Assembly (NCBI GenBank): GCA_023488865.1
Contig: JAMDDG010000075.1
Location: 1 to 7,764, forward strand
Direction: 5' to 3'
Length of the DNA: 7,764 bases
DNA from: Bacteroidota bacterium
GTDB taxonomy: Bacteria > Bacteroidota > Bacteroidia > Bacteroidales > Prolixibacteraceae
The notes below the pieces were generated by a model. The model made no database searches. It had not been told where the DNA came from and saw only the letters and a list, made by a program, of their open reading frames with translations. The position numbers were made by a program, and so were the translations under genes. Below, in pieces: positions 1 through 5,708 of the stretch. Within the stretch, counting starts at the first letter, position 1, and each line of letters starts with the position of its first letter.

Positions 1-512
1 TTCCGTAGTTTTTCAGAATTATACAAAGTAATCGTCAATCCCGAATTGTTGAGCACAAATCCGGAAAACTCGACCACTTTGCCATACGGGAGAAGATCTT
101 TTGCCCCTCCGGCGGAGGTAACCAATAAATAACCGCCAGGGGCAACCGAAACATCCGGAAATATTTTTTGTTTGGCGCCCAGCTCCAGTATCCACCCTTT
201 CAGATTAACTGAATTGGTACCGGAATTGAACAGCTCAATATATTCCCGGTCCGGCAGACCAACTACCGGAGTCGGATCGGCCATAATTTCATTAATAACC
301 ATCTCATCAACTAATGATTGCGTAGAATAAATTATGCCGTAGGACTCCCGGTAGGGATTTACAGAACCGGGCAGAATAACCTCTTCCGATAAGTATAGTC
401 CTGAAAATAAGTGCGGTTTGCAACCTGAATTCAGGTAAATATTTCCCTTGCTGCTTTCGATTAATCCAAAAGAGAGCGTTAAAAAAATAAAAATGTAAAT
501 TAATCCTGCCAT
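1..512 (-). CDS. Secreted lamin-tail-domain protein, 5' part only (runs off the left edge)
   Basis: I translated this minus-strand frame by hand: it is open for 170 codons from the ATG at 512-510 to the window edge, so the C-terminus is missing. Residues 1-19 form a signal peptide or N-terminal anchor with a hydrophobic core (LIYIFIFLTLSFGLI). From about residue 72 the sequence matches the start of the lamin tail domain as seen in Bacteroidota: VINEIMADPTPVVGLP, then REYIELFN, then a beta-rich stretch with GWILELG, APGGYLLVT and the NNSGLTITLYN strand. In Bacteroidota such domains usually sit in large secreted, often multidomain proteins of unknown or adhesive role; a type IX sorting domain may lie beyond the edge but cannot be seen. 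The segment between signal and domain (20-71) is not recognised. The neighbour asd is divergent and unrelated. The signal peptide and domain call are firm; whole-protein function is unknown. Confidence 0.85.
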   Translation of the reverse strand, partial: MAGLIYIFIFLTLSFGLIESSKGNIYLNSGCKPHLFSGLYLSEEVILPGSVNPYRESYGIIYSTQSLVDEMVINEIMADPTPVVGLPDREYIELFNSGTNSVNLKGWILELGAKQKIFPDVSVAPGGYLLVTSAGGAKDLLPYGKVVEFSGFVLNNSGLTITLYNSEKLR

Positions 513-634
513 TTTTTGAAAAATAATAAGAAAAATCTTTAATTTTGTCTGACTGAAATCGTCACTTTTTTGTTTCGGGGCCGTATTACCATAAAGTTAA
601 CCCATCTCCGGATCAAAAACGAAGGAAGGGGGAA

Positions 635-662
635 TTTTCGATTTTCAATTTTCAATTTTCGA
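635..662. repeat. Four tandem 7-bp units (TTTTCRA)
   Basis: The sequence reads ttttcga, ttttcaa, ttttcaa, ttttcga: four perfect-length heptamers, with the outer and inner pairs differing at one base. They lie in the spacer between the divergent lamin-tail gene and asd, upstream of the candidate asd promoter. I recall similar short AT-rich tandem heptamers in other Bacteroidota spacers. No function can be assigned; copy number may vary between strains by slippage. Confidence 0.75.
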
Positions 663-689
663 TTACCAGTCCCTGAGCATGTTGAAGGG

Positions 690-723
690 TTTGAAGTACC
701 TAAGGAAGAATTTAGTATATTTA
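690..723 (+). promoter_or_regulatory. Candidate asd promoter (Bacteroidota type)
   Basis: A TTTG at 690-693 and TATATTTA at 716-723 resemble the Bacteroidota -33 TTTG and -7 TAnnTTTG elements, the second matching at 7 of 8 positions. The 22-bp gap is slightly longer than the usual 19-21. Initiation would fall near 729, leaving a leader of about 20 nt before the asd ATG at 749. Similar AT-rich strings are common by chance, so this is tentative. Confidence 0.35.
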
Positions 724-748
724 AAAATTAAATAAAATAAGCAGAGTC

Positions 749-1759
749 ATGAAAGTAGCCATTGTAGGAGCCAGCGGCGCAGTAGGCCAGGAGTTCCTAA
801 AAGTATTAGCAGAACGTAATTTTCCTTTGGATGAACTTGTCCTTTTCGGATCATCCAGAAGCAGTGGAACCACTTACAACTTCAAGGGTAAAACACTTAC
901 CGTAAAAGAGTTACAACACAACGACGATTTCAAAGGGATCGATATCGCCTTGGTTTCAGCGGGCGCAAGCATTTCCAAAGATTACGCCGAAACGATTACC
1001 AAATTCGGTACCATCATGATCGACAACTCGAGCGCTTTCAGGATGGAAGCCGATATTCCGCTGGTTGTGCCGGAAGTCAATGCCGCAGACGCTAAGAATA
1101 TGCCGCGCCGCATCATTGCCAATCCAAACTGTACCACCATCCAGATGGTGGTTGCCCTGAAACCGATCGAAGCGCTTTCCCATATCAAACGAGTACACAT
1201 TTCCACCTACCAGAGTGCCAGCGGAGCCGGCGCATCCGGAATGGAGGAACTGCGTGCCCAGACCATTCAGGTTGCCAATAAAGAAGAGCCCACGGTGAAA
1301 AAATTTGCTTTCCAGATTGTTCAGAACCTGATCCCGCACATCGATGTTTTCCTCGACAACGACTACACCAAAGAGGAGATGAAGATGTTTCACGAAACGC
1401 GCAAAATCATGCACTCCGACGTCCTGGTAAGTGCAACTGCCGTGAGGGTCCCGGTGATGCGCGCCCACTCCGAAGCTATTTGGGTGGAGACCGAAAAAGA
1501 GATTACCCCCGCACAGGCGCGTGCCGCTTTCGAAAAAGCCGAAGGAGTGATCGTTATCGACAATCCTGCAGAAAAGCAGTATCCGATGCCGCTTTACTTA
1601 GCCGGCCGCGATGAAGTTTTCGTAGGAAGGATCCGAAAGGATCTGACTACCCCCAACGGACTGACCTTCTGGACCGTCTCCGACCAGATCAAAAAAGGGG
1701 CGGCGCTGAATGCGGTTCAGATTGCGGAATATCTGGTGAAAGAGGGAGTGGTGAGATAA
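749..1759 (+). CDS. asd: Aspartate-semialdehyde dehydrogenase
   Basis: This enzyme reduces L-aspartyl-4-phosphate to L-aspartate 4-semialdehyde with NADPH in the cytoplasm. That is the branch-point step to lysine and diaminopimelate (peptidoglycan), threonine and methionine. The 336 residues match the usual family length. The NADP-binding Rossmann motif GASGAVG is at residues 7-13. The active-site cysteine is C128 in NPNCTT. The SASGAG substrate loop lies around 156-161. The catalytic histidine is H240 in RVPVMRAHSE, with the conserved substrate-binding arginine nearby. The dimerisation/catalytic domain runs from about 130 to 315. The ATG at 749 sits directly at the conserved N-terminus (MKVAIVGASG), so the start is secure; no Shine-Dalgarno is seen. 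The gene stands alone: upstream is a divergent spacer and downstream is convergent hflX. Nothing is degraded or unusual. Confidence 0.98.
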   Translation: MKVAIVGASGAVGQEFLKVLAERNFPLDELVLFGSSRSSGTTYNFKGKTLTVKELQHNDDFKGIDIALVSAGASISKDYAETITKFGTIMIDNSSAFRMEADIPLVVPEVNAADAKNMPRRIIANPNCTTIQMVVALKPIEALSHIKRVHISTYQSASGAGASGMEELRAQTIQVANKEEPTVKKFAFQIVQNLIPHIDVFLDNDYTKEEMKMFHETRKIMHSDVLVSATAVRVPVMRAHSEAIWVETEKEITPAQARAAFEKAEGVIVIDNPAEKQYPMPLYLAGRDEVFVGRIRKDLTTPNGLTFWTVSDQIKKGAALNAVQIAEYLVKEGVVR

Positions 1760-1766
1760 TTTTTGA

Positions 1767-1807
1767 TATTAGACCTGTCAGGTTTTCAAAACCTGACAGG
1801 TCTAATA
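1767..1807. repeat. 41-bp perfect palindrome between convergent asd and hflX stops
   Basis: The arms 1767-1786 and 1788-1807 are perfect 20-bp reverse complements around a single unpaired C at 1787. The core is acctgtcaggtttt / aaaacctgacaggt. Four more pairs (1761-1764 with 1810-1813) follow after a 2-nt mismatch. It fills most of the 54 bp between the two stop codons, so either transcript would fold into a very stable hairpin. On neither strand is the stem followed by a U-tract: each strand has an A-run downstream. It is therefore not a textbook intrinsic terminator, although it could block readthrough or stabilise 3' ends of both mRNAs. From memory, very similar acctgtcagg...cctgacaggt palindromes occur in many Bacteroidota genomes as dispersed intergenic repeats; I cannot confirm this here. 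Confidence 0.85.
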
Positions 1808-1813
1808 CAAAAA

Positions 1814-3022
1814 TTAATCTTCGAAATTTGGGAAAAGAAAATCGTTGAACGGGAACCGCGTTATGTGGATCTTCTTCACCTCCTCGTATAATATCCGTTT
1901 AAAATCAGGAATATTAAGCTGTTGTTTGGCAGAAATGAAAATTGCATTCATGTTCTCTTTGGCCATCCACGAATTTTTCCACTCCTCCAGGCTCTTGTTC
2001 TCCCGCGTTGAAGGAGTAAGGTCATCCTCCTCTTTTTCAACATGGGTAAAGGCATCTATTTTGTTGAAAAGGTAGATCATCGGTTTATCGGTAGCGCCGA
2101 TATCGGCTAATGTTTTGTTGACTACCTCAATTTGATCTTCAAAACCGGGATGAGCTATGTCGACCACATGGATGAGGATGTCAGCCTCTCGTGTCTCGTC
2201 TAAGGTAGATTTGAACGACTCGACCAGATGGTGCGGCAACTTGCGGATAAATCCAACCGTATCTGTCAATAAAAATGGAAGATTGCCAATTACTACCTTG
2301 CGGACTGTTGTATCCAGCGTGGCAAATAGTTTGTCCTCGGCAAATACTTCCGATTTGCTGATCAGGTTCATGATGGTCGATTTCCCGACGTTGGTGTAAC
2401 CGACCAGCGCCACCCGGACCATGTTCCCACGGTTCTTTCGCTGCACACTCATCTGCTTGTCGATTTTGGCCAACTCACTCTTCAACAGGGAAATCTTATC
2501 CAGGATAATCCGTTTGTCTGTTTCAATTTGTGACTCACCCGGTCCGCGCATGCCGATACCACCCTGCTGGCGTTCCAGGTGGGTCCACATGCGGGTCAGA
2601 CGGGGAAGCAAATATTGATATTGCGCCAGCTCTACCTGTGTTTTGGCATGGGCGGTCTGCGCCCTTTTGGCAAAAATATCCAGGATCAGGTTGGTACGGT
2701 CTAATATCTTGCAATCAATTACTTTTTCAATATTCCTAAGCTGCGTGGCAGACAACTCGTCGTCAAAAATGACGGAATCGATCTCGTGCACGGTCACAAA
2801 ATCAAGTATTTCCTGCAACTTGCCTGATCCGACAAAGGTTGCAGGATGAGGATTGATTAGCCGTTGGGTAAAGCGCTCATAGATCTCGGCGCCGGCCGTT
2901 TCGGCTAAAAATTCGAGTTCATCGAGGTATTCCTGCACTACTTTTTCGTCCTGTTTCCCGTAGATTAATCCGACCAGGATTACTTTCTCCTTTTTGATAG
3001 AGGTGTCGTGTAATTTTGTCAT
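1814..3022 (-). CDS. hflX: GTPase HflX
   Basis: HflX is a TRAFAC-class GTPase that binds the 50S subunit and splits stalled or hibernating 70S ribosomes, especially under heat stress. Numbering is from the preferred ATG at 3022 (402 residues). The N-terminal HflX domain (about 12-155) contains NPHPATFVGSGK. The glycine-rich linker motif GPGESQIETDKR is at 160-171, followed by a coiled-coil-like helix. The G domain has G1 GYTNVGKST (208-216), G2 TLDTT (235-239), G3 DTVGF (254-258), G4 NKID (320-323) and G5 around FISAKQ. The acidic, charged insert EKEEDDLTPSTRE after G4 is the most variable part. An in-frame ATG at 3037 would add five residues (MYFCA). I prefer 3022 because a -7 box lies between the two ATGs. 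The gene is monocistronic here and convergent with asd. Length and motifs are normal. Confidence 0.96.
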   Translation of the reverse strand: MTKLHDTSIKKEKVILVGLIYGKQDEKVVQEYLDELEFLAETAGAEIYERFTQRLINPHPATFVGSGKLQEILDFVTVHEIDSVIFDDELSATQLRNIEKVIDCKILDRTNLILDIFAKRAQTAHAKTQVELAQYQYLLPRLTRMWTHLERQQGGIGMRGPGESQIETDKRIILDKISLLKSELAKIDKQMSVQRKNRGNMVRVALVGYTNVGKSTIMNLISKSEVFAEDKLFATLDTTVRKVVIGNLPFLLTDTVGFIRKLPHHLVESFKSTLDETREADILIHVVDIAHPGFEDQIEVVNKTLADIGATDKPMIYLFNKIDAFTHVEKEEDDLTPSTRENKSLEEWKNSWMAKENMNAIFISAKQQLNIPDFKRILYEEVKKIHITRFPFNDFLFPNFED

Positions 3023-3026
3023 GGCA

Positions 3027-3034
3027 CAAAAATA
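3027..3034 (-). promoter_or_regulatory. Candidate -7 box for hflX
   Basis: On the minus strand this reads TATTTTTG, an exact TAnnTTTG match, ending four bases before the ATG at 3022. Initiation 5-7 nt downstream of such a box would fall on or next to that ATG, implying a leaderless or nearly leaderless hflX mRNA and excluding the upstream ATG at 3037. No clear TTTG -33 element is present, so this is a suggestion only. Confidence 0.4.
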
Positions 3035-3053
3035 CATAAAAAAAACGCGGTAG

Positions 3054-3236
3054 CCATTTGAGGAACTATTTGAAGCCCTGTTTAAAGGGACAACGGAAAT
3101 CCCTTATGATTTGCTTAAGGATGGCAAAGACTCGTTACTTGTGATGCCAGTCAGTACCGGATTCTCAATTTCAGCAGGTACGGAACGCCAACTACCGAAT
3201 CAGAACTACTCAGGTCAAAATTCGAACAGACGCTGA
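3054..3236 (+). other. Open stretch without a good start, possible gene remnant
   Basis: The frame is open for 60 codons between a TAG at 3051 and a TGA at 3234. It would read FEELFEALFKGTTEIPYDLL, then KDGKDSLLVMPVSTGF and onwards. The first half has plausible protein-like composition, but there is no ATG near its beginning, no promoter box in front and no recognised family. It could be a decayed gene end or chance. The rest of the hflX-mpg spacer holds only the two promoter candidates listed. Confidence 0.15.
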
Positions 3237-3239
3237 TTT

Positions 3240-3270
3240 TTTGCAAATTTTCCCCCCTTTGATATCTTTA
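3240..3270 (+). promoter_or_regulatory. Probable mpg promoter (Bacteroidota type)
   Basis: TTTG at 3240-3243 is followed after exactly 19 bp by TATCTTTA at 3263-3270. This is the best two-element match to the Bacteroidota TTTG / TAnnTTTG promoter in the window (4 of 4 plus 7 of 8). Initiation near 3276 would give a leader of roughly 40 nt before the mpg ATG at 3315. Confidence 0.6.
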
Positions 3271-3314
3271 CTTCACGAAAGTTCCCCGTAACTTAAAAAT
3301 GGATCAGACTTGTA

Positions 3315-3827
3315 ATGAAGAAGAACCCTCTTTCTGTTGATTTTTTTCTGCACGATGTGTTGGAAGTTGCCCCTGCGCTTCTTGGTAAATTATTAGTCCG
3401 TCGCTTCAACGACGGCCTGATCCAACGTTACCGGATTACCGAAACGGAAGCCTACCGTGGAGCGGAAGATCTCGCCTGTCATGCCAGCAAGGGACGGACA
3501 CCACGCACCGAAGTGATGTTCCGGCAGGGAGGGCTTGTTTATGTTTACCTCATCTATGGCCAATACTGGTTGCTGAACTTAGTTACCGGAAATGAGGGCG
3601 ATGCCTCGGCTGTGCTTATCCGGGGAATAGAAGGCACATCCGGGCCCGGCCGCGTTGGACGTGAACTTCGGCTTGATAGGTCATTTTACGGCGAAAGCCT
3701 GATCAATTCAGAAAGAATCTGGGTGGAAGATGCAGCTCCTGTCACTTCTATCCAAATTTCGAAGCGGATCGGGATTAACTATGCCGGAGACGAATGGGGA
3801 AGCAAATTGTGGCGGTTCTATTTGTAA
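3315..3827 (+). CDS. mpg: 3-methyladenine DNA glycosylase, AAG/Mpg family
   Basis: This enzyme removes alkylated and deaminated purines (3-methyladenine, hypoxanthine, ethenoadenine) from DNA to start base-excision repair. All key residues of the AAG fold can be placed by comparison with the human enzyme. The catalytic glutamate is E45 in ITETEAY (human E125). Y47 and H56 (human Y127 and H136) sandwich the flipped base. Y78 and Y81 in YVYLIYGQY correspond to Y159 and the intercalating Y162, and N88 to N169. GPGRVGREL (about 110-118) is the conserved family segment. At 170 residues it is shorter than the usual ~190-200 because the region between VLIRGIEG and SGPGR is tight; no frame break is evident and I regard this as a compact Bacteroidota form. 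The start is fixed by MKKNPLSVDFFLHDVLEVAPALLG-type homology, where the domain begins almost at once. It is convergent with the S8 protease, with 11 bp between stops and no hairpin there. Confidence 0.94.
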   Translation: MKKNPLSVDFFLHDVLEVAPALLGKLLVRRFNDGLIQRYRITETEAYRGAEDLACHASKGRTPRTEVMFRQGGLVYVYLIYGQYWLLNLVTGNEGDASAVLIRGIEGTSGPGRVGRELRLDRSFYGESLINSERIWVEDAAPVTSIQISKRIGINYAGDEWGSKLWRFYL

Positions 3828-3838
3828 GTGCTTTTAAA

Positions 3839-5011
3839 TTAGTGATGTGCAATTGGATCAGGATTCCCGTCAGGGTCTGATTGAACAACCCCATCTGTTT
3901 TCACAACCCCCAACAGTATTAATCCCGCTACGTGCGGGGCGGCCATCGAAGTTCCGGACATAGTAGCATATCCGTCTCCTTTATAAGTTGAGTAAATGGA
4001 TACGCCTGGCGCGCAATAATCAACCGGAGGGTTTCCAAAGTTAGAGAAGTATGCCCACAGATCACCTTGACCCATGGCCGAAATGGTATAAATATTTGTT
4101 CCATTTACCCTGGCCGGTGAGCTGTTGTTGGAATCGGCTGATTCGTTCCCGGCAGCTAAGACAAACTTCACATTCGCAGAGGCACCTGAAACGGCATCAT
4201 CAAGCGCCTGGGAAACAGGTCCGCCCAGGCTCATATTGGCTACATCACCGGGTTTGCCATTCGCCCCAACGTAATTAACGCCTGCAATAACTGCAGAGTA
4301 AGTTCCGCTACCACGTCGATCCAAGACCTTCACGGGTATTACCAGCGCTCCCGGAGCTACCCCTACTACACCTATGTCATTATATTTAGCACCAATTATT
4401 CCCGCTACGTGTGATCCGTGGCCATTGTCATCATTGGGAGAAGTGACCCTTGAAACAAAACTCACGCCACGGGTTTTATCCACATTCAAATCAGGATGGG
4501 ACAAATCAACCCCTGTATCGATTATCCATGCATCACCATAGATGGTGTTATTTACCCCTCCGCCAACACGAGAGATCCCCCATCCAATTGTTTGAGGAGG
4601 CTGAGTACCACCGCCTGGTTTTGTGTTGATCACTATGGGAGAAAGTGTAACAATCTGGTCCGCTTCAATATACTTAACACTTGAATCTTCCAACATCTTT
4701 TTCGCCTGACCGGGAGTCATCTTTACCGTAAATCCCTGTATGGCAGTTTCGTAAACATCTTCAACCTCTCCGGAAATTCCAAATTTCTTTAGCAAACCGA
4801 AGGCTTTTCCCTTCACTTTTTCGTTTCTGGCTTGTAAATCAGATTTTGCCAATTCCTGGTCTTTATTCAGGACTACAATGTATTTCCCGTTGACAGAAGC
4901 ACTTTTTAATGTTGAGTCAAACGGAACTTGAGCTTGTTCATCGATCTTGTTGCATCTGACAAAAGAGATGGTTATCAAGACAATGAATAAAAACAAAAAT
5001 TTTCTTTGCAT
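3839..5011 (-). CDS. Secreted subtilisin-like serine protease (S8) with I9-type propeptide
   Basis: Numbering is from the ATG at 5011 (390 residues). An in-frame ATG at 5041 would add ten polar residues ahead of the signal peptide, so 5011 is preferred. MQRK plus a hydrophobic core (5-18) forms an export signal. C20 in ISFVRC sits where a lipoprotein cysteine would, but arginine at -1 is a poor lipobox, so lipidation is doubtful. Residues about 43-122 (KYIVVLNK to YIEADQIVTL) form an inhibitor-I9 propeptide that folds and then masks the protease. The catalytic domain has the full triad: D165 in IIDTGVD, H198 in GHGSHVAG and S355 in GTSMAAPHVAG, with oxyanion asparagine N289 in AAGNE. It is therefore predicted active. 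The C-terminus ends soon after the domain in SDPDGNPDPIAHH, with no type IX sorting domain. Likely location is periplasm, outer surface or medium; substrates are unknown. It is convergent with mpg and preceded by a repeat-rich spacer. Confidence 0.93.
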   Translation of the reverse strand: MQRKFLFLFIVLITISFVRCNKIDEQAQVPFDSTLKSASVNGKYIVVLNKDQELAKSDLQARNEKVKGKAFGLLKKFGISGEVEDVYETAIQGFTVKMTPGQAKKMLEDSSVKYIEADQIVTLSPIVINTKPGGGTQPPQTIGWGISRVGGGVNNTIYGDAWIIDTGVDLSHPDLNVDKTRGVSFVSRVTSPNDDNGHGSHVAGIIGAKYNDIGVVGVAPGALVIPVKVLDRRGSGTYSAVIAGVNYVGANGKPGDVANMSLGGPVSQALDDAVSGASANVKFVLAAGNESADSNNSSPARVNGTNIYTISAMGQGDLWAYFSNFGNPPVDYCAPGVSIYSTYKGDGYATMSGTSMAAPHVAGLILLGVVKTDGVVQSDPDGNPDPIAHH

Positions 5012-5085
5012 GATTTTAGATTTAGAAACTCGTAGATTCAAAAAAACAAATTCAGCAATTTCTTTAAAATGCAGTTCTAAGCAGA

Positions 5086-5107
5086 ATTTTAGATAGTTAT
5101 CTAAAAT
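5086..5107. promoter_or_regulatory. Operator-like palindrome upstream of the protease gene
   Basis: The 10-bp arms ATTTTAGATA (5086-5095) and TATCTAAAAT (5098-5107) are perfect reverse complements with a 2-bp centre (gt). The centre is too short for a relaxed RNA loop, while the dyad symmetry suits a homodimeric DNA-binding protein. It lies 75-96 bp upstream of the protease ATG and downstream of a candidate -7 box at 5133-5140. That would place it in the early transcribed region, a position that would fit a repressor site. The symmetry is seen; the function is inferred. Confidence 0.4.
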
Positions 5108-5132
5108 AGGATCGGTTTTTCAAATTCTACTA

Positions 5133-5140
5133 CAAATTTA
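5133..5140 (-). promoter_or_regulatory. Candidate -7 box for the S8 protease
   Basis: The minus strand reads TAAATTTG, an exact TAnnTTTG match. No TTTG is found at the expected distance upstream. Initiation would be near 5127, giving an unusually long leader of about 115 nt that contains the palindrome at 5086-5107. Confidence 0.3.
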
Positions 5141-5179
5141 ATCAACAATTCCCCTTTTTGTTCTCTCTTTCCCCTATTT

Positions 5180-5206
5180 TTTCCTGAATCTCCCCAGTTC
5201 AGGAAA
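5180..5206. repeat. Inverted repeat with 9-bp arms
   Basis: TTTCCTGAA (5180-5188) and TTCAGGAAA (5198-5206) are perfect reverse complements around a 9-nt centre. There is no U-tract after the stem on either strand, so it is not a clear terminator. It lies in the spacer upstream of the protease gene and beyond its candidate promoter, so it may be a regulator site or an old repeat remnant. Confidence 0.5.
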
Positions 5207-5222
5207 CAGCATAACTGACGGG

Positions 5223-5240
5223 CTGTTGATCATTCAACAG
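5223..5240. repeat. Short inverted repeat CTGTTGA-tcat-TCAACAG
   Basis: Two perfect 7-bp arms flank a 4-nt loop in the same spacer, 16 bp from the 5180-5206 inverted repeat. On the plus strand it is followed by only four A residues, and on the minus strand by cccgtcag, so it is not a good terminator in either direction. Function is unknown. Confidence 0.45.
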
Positions 5241-5273
5241 AAAACCCTAAATTTTTCGGTAGGATAAATGGAA

Positions 5274-5300
5274 AAAAGCAATACAAAATGTACTGCTTTT
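5274..5300 (-). terminator. Intrinsic terminator after the 106-codon ORF
   Basis: On the minus strand, AAAAGCA pairs with TGCTTTT (7 bp), then an A-C mismatch, then a 4-bp inner stem TACA/TGTA around a 3-nt loop. The stem is followed by a run of six T residues (5277-5272). It begins 21 nt past the stop codon of the ORF at 5322-5642, so it should end that transcript and separate it from the protease gene. Confidence 0.6.
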
Positions 5301-5321
5301 AATCCTATAAGTATTCTGTTT

Positions 5322-5642
5322 TTACCAGTTGCCTAAACCTGAATGATCCGGACTTTTATACTGAACACCCTTGACATTTGCACAAGGGTCATTAACGATA
5401 TCTTCAATGATAGCAAAATTGCCCCAAATAGATTGGCCTATTTCAGTTCCATCGGCATTGTAGAAGATTCCATCTTTAACAACCGCATTTAGAGGAACAG
5501 CAACAATTTTTACGAACTCATCATAGTGGCATTGTTGTCCATTATCATTAACATAAGTGTTGGTCCAGTGGTTTGTACACCATGCACCGGAACCTCTGTA
5601 ATTAGCAGGTCTGTCAAGTTTCCCGTCAAGGTTACAGTCCAT
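5322..5642 (-). CDS. Orphan 106-codon ORF resembling the C-terminus of a larger extracellular protein
   Basis: No signal peptide or membrane segment is present, yet the sequence looks extracellular. It has four cysteines (C3, C22, C38, C87), a calcium-loop-like DCNLDGKLDRP at 2-12, GSGAWCTNH, DEFVKIVAVP (41-50), YNADGTEIG and SIWGNFAIIEDIVNDPC (71-87), ending in QYKSPDHSGLGNW. From memory, this pattern (GSGAW.TNH, FVKIVA.P, DGTEIG..IWG.FAI, final G.G.W) occurs in large secreted Bacteroidota and archaeal proteins; I do not know a function. The reading frame stays open upstream of the ATG back to 5708, and the in-frame SDAWLSN just before the ATG looks like part of the same domain. The gene may therefore have lost its 5' end, or start at a non-ATG codon. 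It follows the radical SAM gene by 66 bp on the same strand with no hairpin between, so co-transcription is possible. It has its own terminator. It may be a translated small protein or a pseudogene fragment. Confidence 0.55.
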   Translation of the reverse strand: MDCNLDGKLDRPANYRGSGAWCTNHWTNTYVNDNGQQCHYDEFVKIVAVPLNAVVKDGIFYNADGTEIGQSIWGNFAIIEDIVNDPCANVKGVQYKSPDHSGLGNW

Positions 5643-5708
5643 ATTTGACAGCCATGCATCAGATCTAAAGCTACAATTAATTATTTGAATTTCAAACGAA
5701 TTGTAAAA

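Noticed and set aside
956..1468. 170-codon open frame on the minus strand inside asd
   Set aside because: It is antisense to a complete, well-conserved asd gene; its composition is low-complexity and His/Asp-rich as expected from the complementary frame, and it has no promoter or family resemblance.
1845..2849. Several plus-strand open frames of 65-80 codons within hflX
   Set aside because: All are antisense shadows of hflX, which has every GTPase motif intact on the minus strand.
3828..3838. Possible terminator between convergent mpg and protease
   Set aside because: Only 11 bp separate the stops and no stem-loop can be formed there.
4051..4684. Two plus-strand frames of 62 and 75 codons within the S8 protease gene
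   Set aside because: They overlap the catalytic domain of an intact protease on the other strand and have no recognisable product.
5264..5338. Plus-strand mini-ORF of about 22 codons from an ATG near 5269
   Set aside because: It overlaps the minus-strand terminator and the end of the 106-codon ORF, and has no promoter box or protein-like features.
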